NCBI GenBank assembly: GCA_003818595.1 | Contig: RPQV01000149.1 | Span: forward strand, 1-7,692 | DNA length: 7,692 nucleotides | DNA from: Calditrichota bacterium | GTDB lineage: Bacteria > Zhuqueibacterota > Zhuqueibacteria > Residuimicrobiales > Krinioviventaceae | Reading direction: 5' to 3' | Part shown: piece by piece, positions 1 through 5,735 of the stretch | Layout: each line of letters opens with the position of its first letter | Numbering within the stretch: position 1 is the stretch's first letter | Program-made: the position numbers and the translations under genes | The notes under the pieces: model-generated | Database searches by the model: none | Seen by the model: the letters and a program-made list of their open reading frames with translations, nothing else | What the model was told of the DNA's origin: nothing

Positions 1-357
1 GTGATTTGGGGGAGGAAAACCTGGACTCTTTTCAGCAAGATTCCGCCCAGTAAAAATAATCTGGTGCTTTCGTATACTAAACTCTATCTGCCGGGAGCTC
101 AAGTCGTCACTTCAATAGCAGAAGCGTTCCGAAAAGCCAAGACTTTTTCACAAGATATCTTTGTCGCCGGAGGCGCTTCTGTTTATCGTCAGACGCTTCA
201 TCTGGTTGATAAACTTTATCTTTCTGTGATTCCTGGAGAATTTTCCGGCGATGTATATTTTCCAGCGTTCGATCCTGCGGATTGGAATATTGAAACACAT
301 ATTGCGTTTGAACGATATGAGTTTGTGATCTACAAAGCAAAAAGCACTGCAAGATGA
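1..357 (+). CDS. folA: dihydrofolate reductase, C-terminal part (5' end outside window)
   Basis: Reduces dihydrofolate to tetrahydrofolate with NADPH in the cytoplasm. The 118 visible residues match the later part of DHFR: VIWGRKTW (1-8) is the NADPH-binding strand and helix start, NNLVLS (19-24) follows, FVAGGASVYRQTL (54-66) is the conserved GG dinucleotide-binding loop, then DKLYLSVIPGEFSGDVYFP (70-88) and the closing strand YEFVIYKAK (106-114). The GTG at position 1 most likely encodes the internal valine of the family's V-I-M-G-R-K-T-W motif and is not a start: about 40 residues, including the catalytic acid and the folate pocket, lie to the left of the window. The usual Met of that motif is Trp here. 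The stop (TGA, 355-357) lies 16 bp from the convergent stop of the next gene. thyA is a common partner but is not visible. RibD-like reductases are a less likely alternative. Confidence 0.88.
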   Translation: MIWGRKTWTLFSKIPPSKNNLVLSYTKLYLPGAQVVTSIAEAFRKAKTFSQDIFVAGGASVYRQTLHLVDKLYLSVIPGEFSGDVYFPAFDPADWNIETHIAFERYEFVIYKAKSTAR

Positions 358-373
358 AGAGCTGCTCATCCCC

Positions 374-649
374 TCACCGATTCTTTGCAAATGCAGACTT
401 GACGGTCACATGCTCAATCTGTCCTAATTTGCCGGTCATGGCGCCGACTTGGTCGGTGTTGCCGTCGACAATTAAAGCGATGATGGACAGGTTGCGTTCG
501 CGATAGGGCATTCCCATTCGGCCGATGATGATGTCAGCATAACCATGAAGGACATCATTGAGCTGGTTATAGGCAGAATCTGGATCCTCGACAATGATGG
601 CGACAATACCGATCCGACGATCTGAGGATGAAGAAGGAGCTTGCAGCAT
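374..649 (-). CDS. TM1266-family small regulator-like protein (putative iron-only hydrogenase system regulator)
   Basis: A 91-residue protein matching the TM1266 family, a ferredoxin/ACT-like alpha-beta fold annotated as a putative regulator of the [FeFe]-hydrogenase system; its biochemical role is not established. Visible signatures are RIGIVAIIVEDPDSAYNQLN (12-31), IIGRMGMPYRERNLSIIAL (41-59), and MTGKLGQIEHVTVKSAF (71-87), the last containing the family's G-x-L-G-x-I-x-x-V-x-V-K ending. I start it at the ATG at 649-647 because GAGGG (658-654) lies 4 nt upstream; a TTG seven codons earlier (670) has no comparable site. A serine-rich tail (residues 5-9) precedes the core. No DNA-binding helix-turn-helix is seen, so regulation by protein or ligand contact is as likely as direct DNA binding. 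It is convergent with the folA-like gene and divergent from the thioesterase. No hydrogenase or HydEFG gene is in the window. Confidence 0.82.
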   Translation of the reverse strand: MLQAPSSSSDRRIGIVAIIVEDPDSAYNQLNDVLHGYADIIIGRMGMPYRERNLSIIALIVDGNTDQVGAMTGKLGQIEHVTVKSAFAKNR

Positions 650-653
650 AAAT

Positions 654-658
654 CCCTC
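654..658 (-). promoter_or_regulatory. ribosome binding site deciding the TM1266-like start
   Basis: GAGGG on the minus strand sits 4 nt before the ATG at 649-647. It favours this ATG over the upstream in-frame TTG at 670-668 and the ATG at 664-662, which leave the site inside the coding sequence. Confidence 0.6.
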
Positions 659-691
659 GTGCATATCCAATGCATTTTCTTTTCAATATCG

Positions 692-757
692 TCAATTCAA
701 CTTTAAAAGGCAAGCCTGGAACCGTGATCCCGACTCGTCAGGAACGATTTTGATCAT
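692..757 (-). CDS. candidate 21-codon small ORF / leader peptide upstream of the TM1266-like gene
   Basis: An ATG at 757-755 is preceded at 7 nt by a strong Shine-Dalgarno sequence (AAGGAG, 770-765). The ORF encodes 21 residues beginning MIKIVPDESGSRFQ and ends at TGA 694-692. It lies in the same frame as the TM1266-like gene, but this TGA and a second in-frame TGA at 685-683 separate them, and the next start is 42 nt downstream. The SD is better than that of the gene that follows. I do not recognise the peptide. It could be a leader peptide, a small protein, or the remnant of a longer N-terminus. Translation is unproven and the ORF is short enough to occur by chance. Confidence 0.3.
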   Translation of the reverse strand: MIKIVPDESGSRFQACLLKLN

Positions 758-807
758 CTGATTTCTCCTTGTACCTGCACCCAATGAGATTTGTACGCCT
801 GTCGTCG

Positions 808-834
808 ATTTTATTCTTTTATTTTTTGCGTAAA
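808..834 (-). promoter_or_regulatory. candidate promoter toward the small ORF and TM1266-like gene
   Basis: On the minus strand TTTACG (834-829) and TAAAAT (813-808, five of six matches to TATAAT) are separated by 15 bp, shorter than the preferred 17. The A-rich stretch between them is typical of a promoter region. A start near position 801 would give a leader of about 44 nt before the small ORF. The -35 element overlaps the dyad at 830-847. This is a weak prediction from consensus alone. Confidence 0.3.
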
Positions 835-847
835 TCCGCTAATTTAC
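830..847. promoter_or_regulatory. GTAAAT-N6-ATTTAC dyad, possible operator
   Basis: Perfect 6-bp inverted arms (830-835 and 842-847) flank a 6-bp centre (ccgcta). The dyad lies in the divergent intergenic region, overlapping a possible -35 of the leftward promoter and touching a possible -10 (TACTAT, 845-850) of the rightward thioesterase promoter. It ends 26 bp before the thioesterase ATG. The position suits a dimeric regulator that controls both directions. I cannot match it to a known regulator box, and it is short enough to be coincidental. Confidence 0.35.
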
Positions 848-862
848 TATGCGCCGACAACT

Positions 863-868
863 GAGGAG
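863..868 (+). promoter_or_regulatory. ribosome binding site of the thioesterase gene
   Basis: GAGGAG lies 5 nt before the ATG at 874. The GTG at 868 overlaps the last G of this site, so it cannot use it and is rejected as the start. Confidence 0.75.
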
Positions 869-873
869 TGATT

Positions 874-1302
874 ATGCCCCAAAGCAGAATGTTTGTCCAT
901 AAAATCCAGATTCAGCTCTATCACACAGATGCAGCCGGGATTTTATTCTACAGCCGACTCTTCGATTTGGCGTTTGAGGCGTTTAACGCATTTCTGCAAT
1001 CCCTAAATATCAGTGTCGCTTGGATCATTCGGGAATCTGATTTCCTGATGCCCTATGTACATGCTGAAGCGGACTACCTGATCCCCTTGAAGGTGGGCGA
1101 TGAGGTTGTGTTTCATCTAAAAATTGAAAGAATCGGCAACTCTTCTTTCGTTGTTCATTATGCCGTTCATCTGGGCGATCAAACAGCGGCTACGATCAAA
1201 ACCGTCCATGTCACTATTGATAAACTAGGCAAGCACAAGATTGATCTTCCCGAAAAACTGAGGCAAGCACTTGAATCCTATTTCTATCTTTCCGAAAGCT
1301 GA
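874..1302 (+). CDS. menI: 1,4-dihydroxy-2-naphthoyl-CoA thioesterase (4HBT-type hotdog fold)
   Basis: Probably hydrolyses DHNA-CoA to free DHNA, the step between MenB and MenA. The 142-residue protein has the single-domain length of the 4-hydroxybenzoyl-CoA thioesterase family. The catalytic motif YHTDAAGILFYSRLFDLAFE (16-35) contains the family's nucleophile/base aspartate, D19. DFLMPYVHAEADYLIPLKVGD (56-76) closely resembles the cyanobacterial DHNA-CoA thioesterase (Slr0204 type) rather than the E. coli YdiI type, and the strands at 78-100 complete the hotdog. Start chosen at ATG 874 because GAGGAG lies 5 nt upstream. It is on the opposite strand from the men genes, and its last 19 bp overlap the end of menE. 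Substrate assignment is inferred from the family and the locus; YbgC-like or other acyl-CoA thioesterases are the alternative. Confidence 0.8.
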   Translation: MPQSRMFVHKIQIQLYHTDAAGILFYSRLFDLAFEAFNAFLQSLNISVAWIIRESDFLMPYVHAEADYLIPLKVGDEVVFHLKIERIGNSSFVVHYAVHLGDQTAATIKTVHVTIDKLGKHKIDLPEKLRQALESYFYLSES

Positions 1303-2726
1303 CAGGCCGATGCCAAATCGCGCCACTCGCTGCGGTTGATTTTAATCCCCGATGAAACCCCCGTGACAGGCCATGGCAACAACCGTTGCGGAATTTTGTA
1401 TCCCGGCAGATAATCGCGCATAGCTTCGATTTGGATTTCATCGAGCTTTCTCCCTTCTGCCGGTTGGACAAAGGCAATGGGGCGATAACCAAATTCTTCA
1501 TCCGCAATGGGAACCACCACGGCTTGTTCGACTCCCGGCAATCGGAGCAGCTCTTTTTCAATCTCTTCCGGATAAATATTTTCTCCCCCCGAGATGAACA
1601 TGTTGTCTTTACGTCCAATGATGTAGAGTCGGCCGCAAGCATCCATGGCTCCCATATCCCCCGTGGCAAACCAACCGTCTGGAGTGAGTGGCTGGCTTGG
1701 ACCGCATTCATTCAAGTATCCCTCAAAAAGTGTCTTGCCGCGGACAACTATTTCTCCATCAACGGCAATTCTCATCTTGCGAAAGGGTAATACTCTTCCG
1801 CTGGTCAGCAGTTCATCGAGTGATGCATTCGGTGATGTGGCGGTGATTTGCGAAGCCATTTCAGTGGACCCGTAGCTGGTATAAATGGGAAGACCCAGAT
1901 CATGGCAGCGTTCAATCAGAGTCGGGTGAATCGCACTACCGCCCAAGAGGATTGCCTTGAGCGAGGACAAGTTCTGAATCATCGACGGGTCTTTCAGCAG
2001 CCGCAAAAGTTGGGTGTTCACCAAAGACAGGTGAGTGATTTTGTTCGCGGCAATTGTCTCAGCGAGTGTTTCGCTCTGTCCCTGCAGGGTTACGGCGGCG
2101 CCGGAAAACATGGCGCGGAATAAAATAGCAAGTCCAGAGACGTGGTAAAGCGGCAATGCCAACAACCAGCGGTCACCATGACCCAAATGAATGTTGGCGC
2201 TTGATCCTGCAGCGCTGTAAAGATGATTGGCAAAAGTATGGACGCAAGCATTGGCGACGCCGCTGCTGCCGGAGGTGAAGATAACCGTTGCCCATTTTTC
2301 ACTTTCAAATGGAAGGTGATTATTGAGAGAAAATGTCGGAAAGGAATGAGTGGTTGATAAGGAATCGGGTATTAAAAAAAGCGCTTCTCGATCCTTCCTC
2401 GTGGATGTCAAATCGATCCCCCATCTGCAACTGATCCGTTTTGCCTGTTCGATGGCCACGCTGAATGGCGCTCGGGTGTTCATCACAGCAATCGTCGCCC
2501 CGCTGGACCACAGAGCCAACATCGTCGTGATTGTATCAATGTCGGTTCCTCCCCACAAGGCGCATATCTCCATCTGATTCGTCGATGATCTTTGCAGAAC
2601 CTTTGTTTTTTGTTGGGCATTTTCAAGCAGCTGCTGCCAGGTAATCAATTGGGTGTGTGAGATCATCGCCGGGGTTTTGCCCAGACTCGACAGATGGCGC
2701 CATAGATTTTCGGGAATATCGCTCAA
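1284..2726 (-). CDS. menE: o-succinylbenzoate--CoA ligase
   Basis: Activates o-succinylbenzoate with ATP and CoA to OSB-CoA through an acyl-adenylate; cytoplasmic. At 480 residues it is of usual size for the ANL superfamily. Visible motifs are the P-loop TSGSSG (151-156), WLLALPLYHVSGLA (187-200), the LLGGSAI turn (260-266), YGSTE (285-289), TGD (355-357), the hinge region GRKDNMFISGGENIYPEE (371-388), and SGIKINR (459-465) with the C-terminal catalytic lysine K462, matching the GGIKISR ending of E. coli MenE and so pointing to MenE over other ligases. The usual P-K after the P-loop is A-N (158-159). The TTG start at 2726 forms a TTGA overlap with the menC stop; only a weak purine stretch (GAAGAGAA) precedes it, so translation probably depends on coupling. 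An N-terminus beginning later (ATG 2666) would lose conserved residues such as LWRHL. The stop is TAG, the only non-TGA stop here. Confidence 0.95.
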   Translation of the reverse strand: MSDIPENLWRHLSSLGKTPAMISHTQLITWQQLLENAQQKTKVLQRSSTNQMEICALWGGTDIDTITTMLALWSSGATIAVMNTRAPFSVAIEQAKRISCRWGIDLTSTRKDREALFLIPDSLSTTHSFPTFSLNNHLPFESEKWATVIFTSGSSGVANACVHTFANHLYSAAGSSANIHLGHGDRWLLALPLYHVSGLAILFRAMFSGAAVTLQGQSETLAETIAANKITHLSLVNTQLLRLLKDPSMIQNLSSLKAILLGGSAIHPTLIERCHDLGLPIYTSYGSTEMASQITATSPNASLDELLTSGRVLPFRKMRIAVDGEIVVRGKTLFEGYLNECGPSQPLTPDGWFATGDMGAMDACGRLYIIGRKDNMFISGGENIYPEEIEKELLRLPGVEQAVVVPIADEEFGYRPIAFVQPAEGRKLDEIQIEAMRDYLPGYKIPQRLLPWPVTGVSSGIKINRSEWRDLASACQLSER

Positions 2727-3802
2727 ATGATTCTCTTCAATCTGGTCTCCTCGATATGGAGTCGCTGTTCTACATGCTCGAGATTCAAAAAGCCCTGCTC
2801 AGCAGCCAGGGGCTCACTGACAAAATCCTCCGCAAGATTATTGAACGTGTCCAATCCCATCGCGGTCTCTCCCACGGCCATATCAAGCGCCAGGAACAAG
2901 GTCATCTGCAGACCGACAGCGGTGTGAAATGGGCTGCTGAGTACCGGGAGGATTTTTTTCCTGCGTGCCAGGTGACTGAAAGCCATAATGGTCGCTACGC
3001 CGCCGAGGATTCCGGGCTTGAGAATATATGCGGCGATTACAAGTTCTGCCGGTTGTGGCGGGCCGGAGATGAGAGATTCGTCAAGAGCGATCGGCATTCC
3101 AGTCTGCTTTACAAAATCAGGCAATTCCAGCGGGCTGCGCAAAGGTTCTTCGATGTATTCGATCTGCTCCGGCCCCACGAGCCGACTGAATTCAATTGCC
3201 TCTGAAAGACTCCACTGGCGATTGGCGTCGAGGCGAAGGGTTATGTCTGAACTGATATTTTGGCGTACAGACCGTATCATATCACTCTCTATTGTCGGAG
3301 AGCGGCGTCCAACCTTTAATTTGATCGTTTTATAGCCTTCCGTCGCTTTTTGGACAGCCGTGCTGATGATTTTTATGGGATCAGTTTCAGTCACTAGGGC
3401 ATTAATACGAACAGTAGTTTTCCTGTCAGGGAGAAGCAAAGTGCGCAACGATCCACCTTGATTTGCCGCAAACAATTGTATAAAGGCAGAATCCAAGCCG
3501 AACTGAATCGAGGCAAACGGTTGATTCTGCAGCCAATGCAGCTTCAGAACGGCATGCCAATCCGTCTCTTGAATGGAACATCCGCGCAATTTGGGTAATT
3601 CTCTGAAGGCTAGTACCATATCATTCCATGATTCGCGGGAAACGCCTGGCAGGAGAGAGATTTCTCCCCATCCCACAGCGCCTTGATCATTCTGCAATCG
3701 CAGCAAAAAGCCTTCTCTGACCTTCAGCACTCCGGTAGCCAGGCACAGGGGAGTGCGAAATGGCAGACGATATCGAAAGAGGGCAATCTCCTCGATGATC
3801 AT
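2723..3802 (-). CDS. menC: o-succinylbenzoate synthase
   Basis: Dehydrates SHCHC to o-succinylbenzoate; a Mg-dependent member of the enolase superfamily (muconate lactonizing enzyme subgroup). The 359 residues comprise an N-terminal capping domain (about 1-125) and a beta-barrel. Catalytic features are all visible: KLK at 161-163 (K163 as base), metal ligands D192 in LDANRQW, E218 in YIEEP and D241 in ALDES, and the second lysine K262 in ILKPG. Lysines on both barrel faces and the DAN/EEP/DES pattern fit OSB synthase. Promiscuous N-acylamino acid racemases and dipeptide epimerases look similar, but the place between menA and menE settles the role. The ATG at 3802 overlaps the menA stop as ATGA, with AGGA about 8 nt upstream. 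Confidence 0.94.
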   Translation of the reverse strand: MIIEEIALFRYRLPFRTPLCLATGVLKVREGFLLRLQNDQGAVGWGEISLLPGVSRESWNDMVLAFRELPKLRGCSIQETDWHAVLKLHWLQNQPFASIQFGLDSAFIQLFAANQGGSLRTLLLPDRKTTVRINALVTETDPIKIISTAVQKATEGYKTIKLKVGRRSPTIESDMIRSVRQNISSDITLRLDANRQWSLSEAIEFSRLVGPEQIEYIEEPLRSPLELPDFVKQTGMPIALDESLISGPPQPAELVIAAYILKPGILGGVATIMAFSHLARRKKILPVLSSPFHTAVGLQMTLFLALDMAVGETAMGLDTFNNLAEDFVSEPLAAEQGFLNLEHVEQRLHIEETRLKRII

Positions 3803-4689
3803 AGCAACAATCCTATCGAGAATACAATTGAGAAGATTAAAAGCAGCATTCCGGTTTGGCCCAGTACTTGGTTGTAGATCGAGCCCGGCGGATGGAGATA
3901 GAGAATTTTCAGGGGACGAATCGACAGGAGAAGGGCGGCGCTCGAAATGAGAATGAGCGGGTGCGTCTTTTCAGTTAACACAAGACCAAGAGGCACGACG
4001 ATGCAGGCGATCATCAGGCAAATCAGGTATTCCAGTCGTCCAAAAGCAGAACCGAACTGAACGGGAAGAGTGTGTTTCCCGGAGATGGAATCGTTTGCGA
4101 TATCGCGTAAATTGTTGACGGTCAGGATCGCGGTTGACAAAAATCCTGGGGCGCACGCAGCCCACATAACCATCCAGTTGAGCGATAAGGTTTGAATATA
4201 ATACGTGCCGCCCACAGCAATTAATCCGAAAAAGACAAACACGAACAGATCACCCAAGCCAATATATCCCAATGGTTTTGGCCCACCTGTATAGAGCACG
4301 GCAGCCGTGATGGAGAATATGCCGATGAGCAGTATCGGCAGTCCTCCGCGAATCAAAGGATAAATACCGATGCAGGCGGCAAGGGCGAAAACAATGATGA
4401 AAGCCCGCAACATCGCCTGCGGACGCACCCAGCCCGCTGCAGTGGCCCGGGTTGGCCCCAGTCGCTGTGCGCTGTCGGTTCCCTTGATGAAATCAAAATA
4501 ATCGTTAGCATAGTTTGCGCCGATCTGCAACAACAGTGAACAAATGGCTGCCAGTATGGCGGAAGGCCAATGTTCCTTGCCGTCGGCAAAGGCAAGCGCT
4601 GTGCCGATGAGTACCGGCGCGACTGCTGCCGGCAGTGTTTTCGGTCTGGCTGCTAGAAGCCATGGCTTTACAGATGATTTTCTGGTCAT
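3799..4689 (-). CDS. menA: 1,4-dihydroxy-2-naphthoate polyprenyltransferase
   Basis: Transfers a polyprenyl chain to DHNA with loss of CO2, giving demethylmenaquinone; integral inner-membrane enzyme of the UbiA superfamily. The 296-residue sequence opens with the MenA-typical ARPKTLPAAVAPVLIGTA (14-31). The first Asp-rich motif is NDYFDFIKGTD (62-72) and the second NNLRDIANDSISGKHTL (192-208); both bind Mg-diphosphate. About eight or nine hydrophobic segments are visible, near 17-35, 42-60, 95-111, 116-134, 145-163, 171-190, 220-238, 244-258 and 277-296. GAGGTG (4697-4692) lies just before the ATG at 4689, 43 bp after the menB stop. Its 3' end overlaps menC by 4 bp. The MenA-type N-terminus and the location argue against UbiA or other prenyltransferases. 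Confidence 0.95.
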   Translation of the reverse strand: MTRKSSVKPWLLAARPKTLPAAVAPVLIGTALAFADGKEHWPSAILAAICSLLLQIGANYANDYFDFIKGTDSAQRLGPTRATAAGWVRPQAMLRAFIIVFALAACIGIYPLIRGGLPILLIGIFSITAAVLYTGGPKPLGYIGLGDLFVFVFFGLIAVGGTYYIQTLSLNWMVMWAACAPGFLSTAILTVNNLRDIANDSISGKHTLPVQFGSAFGRLEYLICLMIACIVVPLGLVLTEKTHPLILISSAALLLSIRPLKILYLHPPGSIYNQVLGQTGMLLLIFSIVFSIGLLL

Positions 4690-4732
4690 AACACCTCAAA
4701 GAACAAGTATGATGAAATGCGCTCCTTGATTA

Positions 4733-5554
4733 TCAAGGTTGTCTTGAAAATTTTGAAAAATCAGGTTTACGCTTTTCTAAAAAGGCATTGCGACCTTCCT
4801 GTGCTTCAGCGGACATATAAAACAACATGGTGGCACATCCCGCGAGTTCCTGTAGACCGGCTTGGCCGTCACAGTCCGCATTTAATGCGGCCTTGAGACA
4901 GCGCAGTGCAGTTGGTGAATTGGACAGGATTTCTCTGCACCATTGAATGGTTTCTTCCTCGAGTCTGGCCAAGGGTACCACCGTATTCACCAGTCCCATC
5001 TCCAACGCCTGTTGGGCAGAATATTGTCGACATAAAAACCAGATTTCCCGTGCCTTCTTTTGGCCGATGATTCTCGCCATATAGCCCGCTCCGTAACCGC
5101 CGTCAAATGAACCCACTTTGGGACCGGTTTGACCAAAAACAGCATTATCCGCGGCAATCGTCAGATCGCACATCATGTGCAGTACATGTCCTCCGCCGAT
5201 GGCATATCCAGCCACCATGGCGATGACGGGTTTGGGGCAGCGACGAATCTGCTGTTGGAACTCCAATACGTTCAAACGGTTCACTCCTTGCTCGTCTGCG
5301 TAGCCGGAATCACCGCGAATTTTCTGATCACCGCCGGAGCAGAACGCTTTTTCGCCCTCACCGGTCAAAACAATGACTCCAATATCACGATCCTCTTCCG
5401 CATCTTGGAACGCCGTCATCATTTCTTTTACCGTCAGGGGACGGAATGCGTTGCGCACTTCCGGTCGATTGATGGTGATCTTGGCGATGCCATCCATTTT
5501 TTCATAGCGAATATCCTGAAATTCGCCGGATATCGACCATGGAAATAGTTGCAT
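4733..5554 (-). CDS. menB: 1,4-dihydroxy-2-naphthoyl-CoA synthase
   Basis: Cyclises OSB-CoA to DHNA-CoA by a Claisen-type condensation; crotonase fold, normally a hexamer. At 273 residues it is a little shorter than E. coli MenB (285) and very similar along its whole length. Visible are INRPEVRNAFRPLTVKEM (28-45), the oxyanion/CoA region AFCSGGDQK (70-78), GYAIGGGHVLHM (116-127), and QTGPKVGSFDGG (142-153). G144 sits where type I enzymes bind a catalytic bicarbonate (type II enzymes have Asp); D151, Y85 and Y246 correspond to E. coli D163, Y97 and Y258. The C-terminus RKPDFSKF (262-269) is also typical. The ATG at 5554 follows AAGGAG by 6 nt. It heads a subgroup menB-A-C-E separated from menH by 181 bp that carry a likely promoter. 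Confidence 0.97.
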   Translation of the reverse strand: MQLFPWSISGEFQDIRYEKMDGIAKITINRPEVRNAFRPLTVKEMMTAFQDAEEDRDIGVIVLTGEGEKAFCSGGDQKIRGDSGYADEQGVNRLNVLEFQQQIRRCPKPVIAMVAGYAIGGGHVLHMMCDLTIAADNAVFGQTGPKVGSFDGGYGAGYMARIIGQKKAREIWFLCRQYSAQQALEMGLVNTVVPLARLEEETIQWCREILSNSPTALRCLKAALNADCDGQAGLQELAGCATMLFYMSAEAQEGRNAFLEKRKPDFSKFSRQP

Positions 5555-5603
5555 ATTTTACTCCTTTATCACAAGTGCTCATTTTCAAGTCTGGTTGGTA
5601 CCC

Positions 5604-5632
5604 ATATTAAAAATACGGCGCAATATTATCAA
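5604..5632 (-). promoter_or_regulatory. predicted sigma70-type promoter for menB-menA-menC-menE
   Basis: On the minus strand TTGATA (5632-5627, five of six matches to TTGACA) is followed by exactly 17 bp and then TAATAT (5609-5604, four of six matches to TATAAT). A start near 5597 gives a leader of about 43 nt with AAGGAG and the menB ATG. It lies in the only long gap inside an otherwise tightly packed operon. The evidence is consensus plus position only; if the host is a Bacteroidetes, its promoter consensus differs. Confidence 0.5.
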
Positions 5633-5666
5633 GAGATTTTATTCCATTGAATCAGCCATTCCGTAC

Positions 5667-5695
5667 CTCATGACAAAGAGTTTATGAAGCATGAG
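5667..5695. repeat. inverted repeat in the menH-menB gap
   Basis: CTCATG (5667-5672) and CATGAG (5690-5695) form perfect 6-bp arms around 17 bp. It lies 35 bp upstream of the predicted menB promoter's -35 element, where an activator or repressor could sit. No T-run follows on either strand, so it is not an intrinsic terminator. The arms are short and may be coincidental. Confidence 0.25.
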
Positions 5696-5735
5696 ATAAA
5701 ACCCTGCCTTGAAGTCACGGAGCAAGTTTTGTTGT

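Noticed and set aside
353..370. GATGA/TCATC hairpin between the convergent folA-like and TM1266-like genes as a terminator
   Set aside because: Only five base pairs with an 8-nt loop and no T-run on either side.
683..694. In-frame TGA codons upstream of the TM1266-like gene as recoded (selenocysteine or reassigned) codons
   Set aside because: TGA ends eight other genes here, the TM1266 domain is complete without an upstream extension, and a proper ATG with RBS exists downstream.
1299..1370. Direct repeat TGACAGGCC at 1300-1308 and 1362-1370
   Set aside because: Nine bases repeated once within coding sequence; expected by chance and codon use.
1214..1711. Long ORF of 165 codons on the minus strand
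   Set aside because: It lies in another frame of menE and the thioesterase, and its sequence shows no family motif; it is a shadow of menE.
2657..3205. 182-codon plus-strand ORF
   Set aside because: It is antisense to menC/menE, whose motifs are intact; no recognisable domain or RBS.
5129..5548. 139-codon plus-strand ORF
   Set aside because: Antisense to menB, one of the most conserved genes here; composition reflects the complement of menB codons.
5639..5692. 17-codon minus-strand ORF in the menH-menB gap
   Set aside because: No Shine-Dalgarno before its ATG, and the predicted promoter lies downstream of it.
5701..5735. Weak stem (CTTGC/GCAGG) followed by GTTTTATC after menH as a terminator or attenuator
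   Set aside because: Five pairs including a G-T wobble and a 14-nt loop; too unstable to call.
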